Shown here: positions 15,771 through 23,649 of the stretch, piece after piece | Layout: each line of letters starts with the position of its first letter | Position numbering within the stretch: position 1 is the first letter of the stretch | Origin: Neopusillimonas maritima | GTDB taxonomy: Bacteria; Pseudomonadota; Gammaproteobacteria; Burkholderiales; Burkholderiaceae_B | Length of the DNA: 64,000 nucleotides | Assembly (NCBI RefSeq): GCF_040930455.2 | Contig: NZ_CP170494.1 | Reading direction: 5' to 3' (one strand) | Made by a program: the position numbers and the translations under genes | Notes under the pieces: generated by a model | What the model was told of the DNA's origin: nothing | What the model saw: only the letters and a program-made list of their open reading frames with translations | The model's database searches: none

Positions 15771-17771
15771 GTGTCCGAGCAGATTAAGCGCATTCGCATT
15801 CATCCTGGTATCGGCCTTGCCAGGCTGGGGAACAGCGACGAATTCTTTATCGGCCCTGAAGCGCCGGGGGTTGTGGTGGATCCGGGCGGTAGCGGCGGCC
15901 CAGGGCCCAACGGCGGCACCTACCGCGATGGCCAGGCGCGGTTGAAGCGTCAGGCGCAGCGCTACCGGGTGTATGCCTACGACGCCAACGATAAAGTCAT
16001 CGGCGAGCTAACGTCCGACTCAGACGCGGTCAAATCCTTGCGCTGGCGGGTTCATGTGCGCAATATGAAGTCGGCCAATTATGCGTTTCAGGGCGCTTAT
16101 TTGTTCGACCCCGATAAGTTGCGTAACCCGTCTATTCAGCCAGGAAAGAAGCCCATTGAGCGCGATCAATTAATTATTGATCCGGGTGTGCACACGATTG
16201 CTTCGGGTCAGAAAGACCCGGTCGTCATGAAGGGCGATGTCTTCACGGGTATCGAGAAAGGCACCTTGCCCGGAGAGTTGCGTTTTGAAGGGTTTACGCC
16301 GAAGGATCCTTCCAAGGAAGTGGAAGTGACCTACACTGCGGCGAAAGATATTGAACTGGGGCAGCTTCGCGTTGATGACCAAGGCCGATTGATATTTGTG
16401 GCCGCACCGGGGAAAGGCGAAAGTGTCACCACGCCCAAGGTGATTATGTCGAACCCCAGTGAAACCATGTCGCCGCCGAATGGGCCCGATAATGGCCAGA
16501 ACCCACTAACGAACCAGTTTGCTTATTTCAATATTCCAGGTTGGTGGGACGACACCTGTGGCGGCGAAATCGACGTTACCGTGACGTTGAACGACGGCAC
16601 GGTGCTGAGCACGCGCGATAACGTGAAATCGGAAATGGACGACGGCACGCGCAACCCTACAAATGGGGCCTGGGTGGTGACCGCGCCGCCAAAGTATTCT
16701 CCCTACATGTATCACGTGGTGTCGATTCGCGATCGCGTGTACGAGGCCTTCCCCGAGTCGTATCCGTACGCCAACCAGAAAACGAATTTCTACCGCGATG
16801 TGTATCCGATCTTCGCCAATGCGGTGAATTATGGCTGGGTGAGCGCCGAGGCGGCGGGCCTGACAAGTGAAACAAAGGGGCGTGCCCATGGCCCGAACCA
16901 GCCGGGTAATTTGCTGAACGCCGATTATCTGAAGTTGTTGTCCGACCCAAGCGAACAGATGAAGCCCATTCGGCAACGAATCTATAGCTTAATGCGTCAT
17001 GCGCCCGGGAAGAACGGCAAGTTGGTTGATTCGCTCATGCCGCCTCCCCCTCAGCGGCCCACCAGTTGGAAGAACGAAGAGTTCCAACGCGAAGAAGACG
17101 CCTCCAAAATGCCCAAGTTGTGGGGCACGGGCGGTAAACCTTTGCAGAATGAGCAATTGGGCATCGACTTGCCAGACCAGTTCCTAAGCCTGACCGATTG
17201 GCAGTTGAAACACATGCAGAATTGGGCCGACGGTAACTTCGATGTCGGCACACCCATTGAACCCAAACCGTTCGATCAGTTGCCGTTGAACGAGCAACCG
17301 CATGCCTTGGATAGTTCAGCACTCGAACCCACCATTGGGGGCGGTTTCCACCCAGGTATCGAGTTTCCTTACTTGATTATTTACCGCGAGTATTTTGCTG
17401 AGGCGTTTCGTGTGGGTAAAGATGTCGAGGCGGGTTCGCTGGCTGCGTATATGTCCAGCCCGTGGCAGGGCGATTTCTGGTCGTGCAACGAAGCTTGGTG
17501 GCCCACACAACGGCCCGAGGTGGTGTTTGAATACGACCCGGCAACGCAAACCCGAACACACAAAGAGTGGTTCCGTGGCTACGATGCAGAGGGCGAACCG
17601 CTTTCGTCTACCGACGGTTACCAGCAAATGGATTATGCCTGGCCGAGATTGGGCATGGTGTTGCCCATGAAGAATAGCGACGGTAGTTTCGTGAAGGATA
17701 AAGGGTCGATTGTGTTCACCGAGCAAGAGCGCGATCCGGCCTTGAACAAGCCGTCGACCAAAGCATCATAA
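15771..17771 (+). CDS. LodA/GoxA-like quinoprotein amino-acid oxidase homologue
   Basis: The 666-residue protein begins IKRIRIHPGIGLARLGNS, the conserved start of LodA/GoxA (L-lysine epsilon-oxidase, glycine oxidase). It ends with the GGGFHPGIEFPYL and SSPWQGDFWSCNEAWWPTQR motifs. These enzymes carry cysteine tryptophylquinone made from a Cys and a Trp of the chain. Here Trp576/Trp577 are present, but the residue before IGGGFHPGIE is Thr521, where I expect the crosslinking Cys. Only two other Cys exist (one in DDTCGG, one at 572 beside the Trp pair). It starts with GTG behind AAAGGAAAG and lies 3 bases before its LodB-like partner. Whether an active cofactor forms is open. Confidence 0.9.
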   Translation: MSEQIKRIRIHPGIGLARLGNSDEFFIGPEAPGVVVDPGGSGGPGPNGGTYRDGQARLKRQAQRYRVYAYDANDKVIGELTSDSDAVKSLRWRVHVRNMKSANYAFQGAYLFDPDKLRNPSIQPGKKPIERDQLIIDPGVHTIASGQKDPVVMKGDVFTGIEKGTLPGELRFEGFTPKDPSKEVEVTYTAAKDIELGQLRVDDQGRLIFVAAPGKGESVTTPKVIMSNPSETMSPPNGPDNGQNPLTNQFAYFNIPGWWDDTCGGEIDVTVTLNDGTVLSTRDNVKSEMDDGTRNPTNGAWVVTAPPKYSPYMYHVVSIRDRVYEAFPESYPYANQKTNFYRDVYPIFANAVNYGWVSAEAAGLTSETKGRAHGPNQPGNLLNADYLKLLSDPSEQMKPIRQRIYSLMRHAPGKNGKLVDSLMPPPPQRPTSWKNEEFQREEDASKMPKLWGTGGKPLQNEQLGIDLPDQFLSLTDWQLKHMQNWADGNFDVGTPIEPKPFDQLPLNEQPHALDSSALEPTIGGGFHPGIEFPYLIIYREYFAEAFRVGKDVEAGSLAAYMSSPWQGDFWSCNEAWWPTQRPEVVFEYDPATQTRTHKEWFRGYDAEGEPLSSTDGYQQMDYAWPRLGMVLPMKNSDGSFVKDKGSIVFTEQERDPALNKPSTKAS

Positions 17772-17774
17772 TTT

Positions 17775-18959
17775 GTGTCGCTAGCGCAGTTCGACCCGGC
17801 CGATGGTACGTGGGATGTGGTGATTGTGGGGGCGGGGCCGGCAGGCGCTGCAACCGCGATCACGCTGGCCGGGTTTGGCCGGCGTGTGCTGCTGGTAGAG
17901 GAGCGAACCGCCCCCCGCTTCAAGTTGGGCGAATCGCTGCCCCCTGCTTCCATCGGTATCGTTAAGCATTTCCTGGGCAATATTGAAGACCCGTCACAAA
18001 ATTTTCCAGGCGTTTTTAGAACGGCCGGGAATGTTTCGGTTTGGGCATCCGAACAGCCCGATGTCACTGAGTTCTTTTTTACGTCGACGGGGTTCGGTTT
18101 GTGCGTTGAACGACTGGCTTTTGATAAGGCCCTTCGGGAAAAGGCCGTTGCGGCGGGTGCTGCGCTGCTTGAAGAGGTGCGCTTCGAATCCTGCGTGCAT
18201 ACGACCACAGACGCCGATTTTAATTGGCAATTAACGCTTCGTTCCGAAACGCAAACAATGCAGGTTCGTGCGCGCTATCTGGTCGATTGCACCGGTCGTC
18301 GGGCTGCGGTGGCCAAGGCGTTGGGTGTTCAGCCGGTTCCCGATAACGACCAGTTGTTCGCCTATGCACAATGGTTTTCCTGTGCGAACCCCGATGAGGA
18401 GCACTACACACGGATTGAGGCGGCGCCTAATGGGTGGTGGTATAGCAACCGCTTACCGGCTGTTGAAGGCGGCGAACCTATGCGCCTGGTGGTGTTTCAT
18501 TCCGATAAAGATTTACCGGCAGCCAAAATGGCGGCGCGCCGGGAAGGCTTCGACGCGTTGCTGGGCGACTCGACCCATATTGGGCCTTTGCTTGAATCCA
18601 AGGGCTACCAACCTTGCGGCACGATTCGCGGTGCACCGGCTAACAGCCAGTGTTTACAAGCGTTTTGCGGTGATGCCTGGATGGCGGTGGGGGATGCGGC
18701 GCAAGCTTACGACCCGCTGTCTTCACAAGGTATCGACAAGGCGCTTAGAACCGCCAGCCATGCCGGGCATATGATTCATTACGCGTTAAGTGACTTTGAA
18801 GAAAAAGCAGCAGGGTTAAGCAGCAGCAACACTTATATTGGTCAATATAGCGCGCAACAGCAGCAATTGTGGCAAACGTATTTAACGCAACGAAATTATT
18901 ATTACGGCATGCAGCCTCGCTGGGCTGATCAGCCGTTCTGGCAACGTCGGCGAAGTTAA
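17775..18959 (+). CDS. LodB-like FAD-dependent maturation protein
   Basis: The 394-residue flavoprotein has the Rossmann motif VVIVGAGPAGAATAITLAG near the N-terminus, GESLPP (as in the halogenase/geranylgeranyl-reductase-like group), VDCTGRRAAV and the FAD-binding GDAAQAYDPLSSQGI. LodB proteins are needed to build the quinone cofactor in LodA. The gene follows the oxidase by 3 bases with a GTG start, so it is translationally coupled. The FAD sites look intact, which argues that the pair is functional even though the expected crosslinking Cys is absent in the oxidase. It acts in the cytosol. Confidence 0.9.
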   Translation: MSLAQFDPADGTWDVVIVGAGPAGAATAITLAGFGRRVLLVEERTAPRFKLGESLPPASIGIVKHFLGNIEDPSQNFPGVFRTAGNVSVWASEQPDVTEFFFTSTGFGLCVERLAFDKALREKAVAAGAALLEEVRFESCVHTTTDADFNWQLTLRSETQTMQVRARYLVDCTGRRAAVAKALGVQPVPDNDQLFAYAQWFSCANPDEEHYTRIEAAPNGWWYSNRLPAVEGGEPMRLVVFHSDKDLPAAKMAARREGFDALLGDSTHIGPLLESKGYQPCGTIRGAPANSQCLQAFCGDAWMAVGDAAQAYDPLSSQGIDKALRTASHAGHMIHYALSDFEEKAAGLSSSNTYIGQYSAQQQQLWQTYLTQRNYYYGMQPRWADQPFWQRRRS

Positions 18960-18981
18960 CCGCTATGTTATCCTCGCAGCA

Positions 18982-19029
18982 TGCCCGCACGGGCACGGGG
19001 GAGTCCCTTTAGGGATGCGGCTTTACCCC
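18982..19029 (+). other. Possible structured leader of the 19074 gene
   Basis: TGCCCG/CGGGCA forms a 6-bp stem with a 2-base loop (18982-18995). Next to it TCCC/GGGA (19004-19015) is nested inside GGGG (18997-19000) and CCCC (19026-19029). No T-tract follows. It could be a weak terminator for lodB or a regulatory leader. I cannot match it to a known riboswitch. Confidence 0.3.
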
Positions 19030-19073
19030 TGGTTGAAGCTTAATCCATACAACGAAAGAAAGGACTTTACCCT

Positions 19074-20204
19074 ATGCCTTCCAGCGTTTCGTCTTCTACT
19101 TTTTCCTGGCGCCGTTCCGTGCGCAAAACTGCCGCAGCGTTGCTGACTGCAGCCATGCTGGCACCGCATGTTGCGTCGGCTTGCACGAGCTTTTTAATTC
19201 CTACAAGCGATGGCGGGTCGGTTTATGGCCGCACGATGGAGTTCGGTTTTTCCATGGATTCAAAAGCCATGGTGATTCCGCGCAACCATAAGCTGTCTTC
19301 CATCGGCCCCGATGGTAAGGAAGCGATGACCTGGACAGGCAAATATGCTGCCGTGGGTTTGAATGGGCTTGGCATGAGTACATTGGTTGACGGCATGAAC
19401 GAGAAAGGTTTGGCAGGCGGCGTGCTGTATTTCCCCGGCTTTGCCAACTACGCTGACCCCGCCAAAGCGGATCCGGCCAAGTCGCTTGCCCCTTGGGATT
19501 TCTTAACCTGGGCATTGACGAACTTTGCAACGGTGGAAGAGGTGAAAGCGGCCATTAACAATAACGAAGTGGCTGTTGTGAAGGTGATTCAGGAGGCGCT
19601 GAAAATTGCACCGCCGCTGCATTACACACTGCATGATGCAAGTGGGGCGTCGTTGGTTGTTGAGCCTATCGATGGCAAGTTGAAGGTGTACGACAACCCC
19701 GTGGGCGTGATGACGAACTCACCGACTTTCGATTGGCACCTTACGAACCTAAGTAACTACGTCAAGCTTTCAAGTGTGAATGCGGAGCCACTTAAGTTGG
19801 ATGGCATGACAATTTCGCCCTTTGGACAAGGCTCGGGTCTGTTGGGTATCCCTGGCGACGGCACGCCCCCCTCGCGTTTCATTCGCGCGCTTGGCTTAAC
19901 CATGAGTGTTGAGCCGGTGGCAAGCGGCCCCGAAAGTGTGCGCTTGGCCGAGCATATTCTGAATAACTTTGATATTCCAAAAGGCTGGGTGCGCGAAAAA
20001 GATCAAGGCGATGATCCGCTTGAATATACGCAGTGGTCGACCGTGGCAGATCTTTCCAATGGCATGTACTACGTTAAGACGTACGACAATCAGGTGTTGC
20101 GCGGTATTGATCTGAATTCGTTCGATTTGAATGCCAAAGAGATTGTAAGTGCACCGCTGAACTCTGAAATAACCCCGCCGGCCTTGCCGATGCCGAAGTC
20201 ATGA
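19074..20204 (+). CDS. Exported choloylglycine hydrolase/penicillin V acylase-family Ntn hydrolase
   Basis: The 376-residue protein has a long signal peptide with a twin-arginine-like start (WRRSVRKTAAALL) ending in HVASA. It is cut so that Cys37 (CTSFLIP) becomes the N-terminal nucleophile, as required for Ntn hydrolases of this family. Further motifs are YGRTMEFGF (Arg and Asp/Glu of the site), GMNEKGLAGG, PVGVMTNSPTFDWHLTNL and PSRFIRA. Members cleave linear amides such as bile-salt conjugates, penicillin V or acyl-homoserine lactones; in Gram-negative bacteria the last is common. A strong ribosome-binding site (AAAGGAC) precedes the ATG. The periplasmic location follows from the signal. 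Confidence 0.9.
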   Translation: MPSSVSSSTFSWRRSVRKTAAALLTAAMLAPHVASACTSFLIPTSDGGSVYGRTMEFGFSMDSKAMVIPRNHKLSSIGPDGKEAMTWTGKYAAVGLNGLGMSTLVDGMNEKGLAGGVLYFPGFANYADPAKADPAKSLAPWDFLTWALTNFATVEEVKAAINNNEVAVVKVIQEALKIAPPLHYTLHDASGASLVVEPIDGKLKVYDNPVGVMTNSPTFDWHLTNLSNYVKLSSVNAEPLKLDGMTISPFGQGSGLLGIPGDGTPPSRFIRALGLTMSVEPVASGPESVRLAEHILNNFDIPKGWVREKDQGDDPLEYTQWSTVADLSNGMYYVKTYDNQVLRGIDLNSFDLNAKEIVSAPLNSEITPPALPMPKS

Positions 20205-20207
20205 TGA

Positions 20208-20507
20208 TTATGAGGTAAACGGTACATCAGGCATCAGTCGTGCAATAGGGGGTTGCTTGTGCAGGCGGGCCTGCGCAAGATCATATTCTGTTTGCAGTGC
20301 AGTCCAAAACCGGGCGGTACTGATGCCTGCCATCTCCAGGCGGATAGCCAAATCCGCACTGATGCCGGCTTTGCCGTTAATCACACGAGAAAGGGCAGTT
20401 CTGGACATACCCAGCTTTTGCGCCGCTTCGCTGACTGATAAGCCGAGCGGCGTAATTACTTGATCGCGCAAGGTGTGTCCAGGGTGTGGGTGATGCAAGG
20501 TACTCAT
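20208..20507 (-). CDS. higA: HigA-family antitoxin
   Basis: The 99-residue protein has an Xre-type helix-turn-helix (LSVSEAAQKLGMSRTALSRV) and the HigA signature beginning HPGHTLRDQVITPLG and ending SADLAIRLEMAG. It binds its own promoter and neutralises the HigB mRNA interferase. It follows higB by 11 bases, the usual toxin-first order. Its end lies 3 bases from the end of the convergent Ntn-hydrolase gene. Confidence 0.94.
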   Translation of the reverse strand: MSTLHHPHPGHTLRDQVITPLGLSVSEAAQKLGMSRTALSRVINGKAGISADLAIRLEMAGISTARFWTALQTEYDLAQARLHKQPPIARLMPDVPFTS

Positions 20508-20518
20508 GTCTTTCTCGA

Positions 20519-20797
20519 TTAGTGATAGTCTTGATAATCGACTATATCTACATCCTGCCCTTCAAAAACAAACGTGATACGCCAGTTTCCGTTAACCACA
20601 ATTGACCAATGTCCTTCAAGATTGCCGTGCAACGGATGCAACCCGAAGCCGGGTAGATTTAGTTCGGCCGGCGATACAGCGACGTCCAGAACGCGCAGAA
20701 TTTGCCCTAATTTTTTGGCGTGATTAGGTTGGATTCCCTTCATTGAACCCGTTACGAAGAAATGCTCAAGTCCTTTATGGCGGAAACGCCTAATCAT
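20519..20797 (-). CDS. higB: HigB-family toxin (mRNA interferase)
   Basis: This RelE/HigB-type toxin of 92 residues begins MIRRFRHKGLEHFF, with HAKKLGQILRVLD, LPGFGLHPLHGN and NGNWRITFVFEG in the order typical of HigB. It cleaves ribosome-bound mRNA. I chose the ATG at 20797, where the family homology starts; an in-frame ATG at 20842 would add 15 unrelated residues. No ribosome-binding site is visible, but a TACAAT box lies just before the ATG, so the message may be leaderless or have a very short leader. Confidence 0.92.
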   Translation of the reverse strand: MIRRFRHKGLEHFFVTGSMKGIQPNHAKKLGQILRVLDVAVSPAELNLPGFGLHPLHGNLEGHWSIVVNGNWRITFVFEGQDVDIVDYQDYH

Positions 20798-20861
20798 AAT
20801 ATATTGTACTGCGTAGCGGCACACGACACAACAGCTCCCCATGCTTTTGATACGGTCTGCT

Positions 20862-21059
20862 TCAATTCAGCGCCTCCTTCGCCGCCTCTTCAGGCGTTAG
20901 CCCGTCGTAAAACAGGTCGGTAAACCATTCGGCCTGTTCTTCAATATGTTCCTGCGCCTGACGCACGGTTGCGCCTGCGGCAACCAGGAGGCCTTCTACT
21001 TCAATACACCATTGAATAAGCGCTGCTTCATCGGGATCCAGCGTGTTCTTTTTTGCCAT
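20862..21059 (-). CDS. Small acidic protein of unknown function
   Basis: A protein of 65 residues, rich in Glu and Ala, with LDPDEAALIQWCIEVEGLLVAAG and DLFYDGLTPEEAAKEALN (the first quoted piece begins at residue 7). It is probably all-helical and cytosolic. A clear AAAGGA precedes the ATG. I do not know a function. It is transcribed away from the ABC-F gene and towards higB, with a 64-base gap. Confidence 0.65.
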   Translation of the reverse strand: MAKKNTLDPDEAALIQWCIEVEGLLVAAGATVRQAQEHIEEQAEWFTDLFYDGLTPEEAAKEALN

Positions 21060-21265
21060 GTTTTTTCCTTTCGGTAAGGCCTGCGTATAGCACAGAATAT
21101 ACGGTAGAAAGCCTCAAATGCTACAATTCGTGCTGTTTTTGCGCGGTTTTAGCGCCCTGCTTCCAGGTGCGCCGCCCAGTTGGCCCCCGCCGCACCATCC
21201 TTTGTTCAGATCCCAGCCCACCTTGGTTAAGGGGTTTGTGCATTCAAAATAAAGATCTGCCCTTA

Positions 21266-22939
21266 ATGATTATCCTTAAAAACGTGACCTTGCGTCGCGG
21301 CAGCAAAGTATTGCTTGATAAAACCTCCGTCTCGCTGAATCCCGGTGAGAAAGTGGGTCTGGTGGGGCGTAACGGCGTGGGCAAGTCTTCGTTATTTGCT
21401 TTGTTGAACGGCACCTTGCACGACGACGGTGGCGAATTTTCTATTCCGGCGCAGTGGCGTATGTCGCAAGTGGCGCAAGACATGCCGGAAACGGAACAAA
21501 GTGCGACCGATTTCGTCGTGGAGGGCGATACGGTTTTGCTGGCGGCCCAACACGAAGTGACGGCGTCTGAGGAAAGTGACGATGGCATGCGCATGGCGTA
21601 CGCCTATACGGCATTACACGACGCCGGCGCACACGATGCACCTTCGCGGGCTCAGGCCCTGATTCTGGGGCTGGGCTTTAGTGTGGCTGAACTCGACAAG
21701 CCGGTGAACAGTTTCTCGGGCGGCTGGCGTATGCGCCTGCAATTGGCGCGCGCGTTAATGTGCCCGTCGGATTTGCTGCTGTTGGATGAACCGACCAACC
21801 ACCTGGATTTAGATGCGTTGGTATGGCTGGAAGCGTGGCTTAAGAATTATGCCGGGACAATGGTTGTTATTAGTCATGACCGGGAGTTTCTGGATTCCGT
21901 GACTAACGTGACGCTGCATATCGACAATGGCAGGTTGGTACGCTACGGCGGCAATTACAGCAAGTTTGAAGACATGCGGGCGGAACAAATGGCGTTGCAA
22001 CAGGCGGCCCATGCGAAGCAGCAGGAAAAGGTGGTTCACCTGCAAAAGTTTATCGACCGTTTCAAGGCAAAAGCCAGTAAAGCCAAACAGGCACAAAGCC
22101 GTGTTAAGGCCCTTGAGCGCATGGAAAAAATTGCGCCGGTTCTGGCAGATGCCGAGTTCCAGTTTGGCTTTAAAGCACCGCTTAATCTGCCCAACCCCAT
22201 GTTAGCGATTACTGCTGCTAGCTTTGGTTATCCGCCGCCGGAGGATGCGCCCTCTAATGCGACGCCTACGGTAATCGTTCAGAACGCCAATCGTTCTGTT
22301 TTGGCGGGACACCGTATTGGTATTCTTGGCGCGAATGGGCAGGGCAAGTCGACGTTGGTGAAAACCATTGCGGGGGCGTTGCAGCCTATTGCGGGTGAAA
22401 TCATTACCGGGAAAGGCTTGAATATCGGTTATTTTTCCCAGCAAGAACTCGACGTTCTGCGGCCTGCCGAAAATCCGCTGGAACACATGATACGCCTGGT
22501 ACGAGACACCCCCGCCGGGGTGCGTCCCAGTGCCATGGAATGCCGCGAACAGGGTTTGCGTAATTTTCTGGGCACCTTCAATTTCAGTGGCGATATGGTC
22601 AAGCAGGCGGTTGGCAGCATGAGCGGCGGTGAGAAAGCGCGTTTGGTGCTTTGCATGATTGTGTGGCAGCGCCCTAATTTGCTGCTACTTGATGAGCCCA
22701 CCAACCATTTGGATTTGGCAACCCGCGAGGCACTGAGTGTGGCTTTGAATGAGTTTGAAGGCTCGGTGATGTTGGTCAGCCATGACCGTGCCTTGTTGCG
22801 TTCGGTTTGCGACGAATTCTGGCTGGTGTCGCGTGGCGGAATTCAAGACTTCGATGGCGATTTGGACGATTATCAGGTCTATCTGTTAGAGGAAGCCAAG
22901 CGTCAGCGCGAGGCAGCCTCGTCGCGTAACGCTGCGTGA
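21266..22939 (+). CDS. ABC-F family ATPase (YheS/Uup-type)
   Basis: The 557-residue soluble protein has two ABC domains and no membrane segment. Domain 1: Walker A GRNGVGKSS, signature FSGGWRMRLQLARAL, Walker B LLLLDEPTNHLD. Domain 2: GANGQGKSTL, MSGGEKARLVL, LLLLDEPTNHLD. The linker between them (residues about 245-300, rich in Lys, Gln and Ala) is the P-site tRNA interaction motif of ABC-F proteins, which rescue or tune stalled ribosomes. I chose ATG 21266, where homology starts; an open frame extends upstream to 21053 but reads like non-coding sequence. The 3' end overlaps the degenerate ABC gene on the other strand by 37 bases. Confidence 0.93.
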   Translation: MIILKNVTLRRGSKVLLDKTSVSLNPGEKVGLVGRNGVGKSSLFALLNGTLHDDGGEFSIPAQWRMSQVAQDMPETEQSATDFVVEGDTVLLAAQHEVTASEESDDGMRMAYAYTALHDAGAHDAPSRAQALILGLGFSVAELDKPVNSFSGGWRMRLQLARALMCPSDLLLLDEPTNHLDLDALVWLEAWLKNYAGTMVVISHDREFLDSVTNVTLHIDNGRLVRYGGNYSKFEDMRAEQMALQQAAHAKQQEKVVHLQKFIDRFKAKASKAKQAQSRVKALERMEKIAPVLADAEFQFGFKAPLNLPNPMLAITAASFGYPPPEDAPSNATPTVIVQNANRSVLAGHRIGILGANGQGKSTLVKTIAGALQPIAGEIITGKGLNIGYFSQQELDVLRPAENPLEHMIRLVRDTPAGVRPSAMECREQGLRNFLGTFNFSGDMVKQAVGSMSGGEKARLVLCMIVWQRPNLLLLDEPTNHLDLATREALSVALNEFEGSVMLVSHDRALLRSVCDEFWLVSRGGIQDFDGDLDDYQVYLLEEAKRQREAASSRNAA

Positions 22940-23547
22940 AGGCGAGTGATTTCTAGGGTGGCCGCCTCGCAGGCTTGCACCAGATCGAAGTCGAAACTGA
23001 CGAACAGGACGACGCGATCTTTAGCCCAGATTTTGAATTGCTCTGCCACGACGGCACAGGCGCGTGCGTCTAATCCGCTTGTGGCGCCGTCTAAAACTAC
23101 AACGGCAGGGTTGCCGATTGCGGCTGCCGTAAGGTAAACCTTGCGGCGCATGCCCGTCGACATTTGTTCAAAGCGTTTGTCCAGATGCGGCGTCAGCTCG
23201 AGCCTGGATGCCAAGTCGAGTACGTCGTCATCGATGTTCGCGTTTTTCTCTGACGCGACTTTTTCCAGCAGCCAGCGGCCCGTTTCCATGGGAAATTCCA
23301 TGGTGTTGTCGGGTACATAGGCGATTCGGCTTTTGGCGTGTTTCGGATCTTTTGTTAATGAGATGCCGTCGATAAAAACGTCGCCCGAGTCGGGCTTGAT
23401 GAGCCCTGCAACAATACCCAGCAAGGTGGATTTACCGGTACTTTCTTGTTCGCATAGTGCGAAACATCCCGGTTCGAACGTATATGTTAAACCCTGGAAT
23501 ACCAGATGGCCGTCGTAGTGTTTACTGAGATTGTTGATACTGAGCAT
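22903..23547 (-). CDS. Solitary ABC ATPase with degenerate catalytic motifs
   Basis: The 214-residue protein has the overall order of an ABC ATPase (CcmA/NatA-like), but each key motif is altered. In the P-loop (EQESTGKST, residues 33-41) the first two Gly are Glu33 and Ser36. The signature is MSTGM. In Walker B VVVLDGATSGLD the catalytic Glu is Gly154. The switch His is Phe185 (FVSFDFDLV). It may bind nucleotide through Gly38-Lys39-Ser40 but is unlikely to hydrolyse ATP efficiently. No permease gene is adjacent. It overlaps the ABC-F gene end to end (37 bases) and diverges from the ligase gene at 23650. The frame is intact, so it is probably maintained. Confidence 0.88.
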   Translation of the reverse strand: MLSINNLSKHYDGHLVFQGLTYTFEPGCFALCEQESTGKSTLLGIVAGLIKPDSGDVFIDGISLTKDPKHAKSRIAYVPDNTMEFPMETGRWLLEKVASEKNANIDDDVLDLASRLELTPHLDKRFEQMSTGMRRKVYLTAAAIGNPAVVVLDGATSGLDARACAVVAEQFKIWAKDRVVLFVSFDFDLVQACEAATLEITRLHAALRDEAASR

Positions 23548-23649
23548 GAGCCAAACTATTTAAATGGTGAATAGTAATAATAATAGTTCCTTCATTGTAT
23601 TTATAACCCTTCCTGTCTATTATTGATCGAAAACAAGGGGGACAAAGCA

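Noticed and set aside
21053..21265. Longer N-terminus for the ABC-F protein
   Set aside because: The extra 71 codons are unlike ABC-F proteins, which begin at the MIILKNVTL segment at 21266; the region is more likely a 5' leader.
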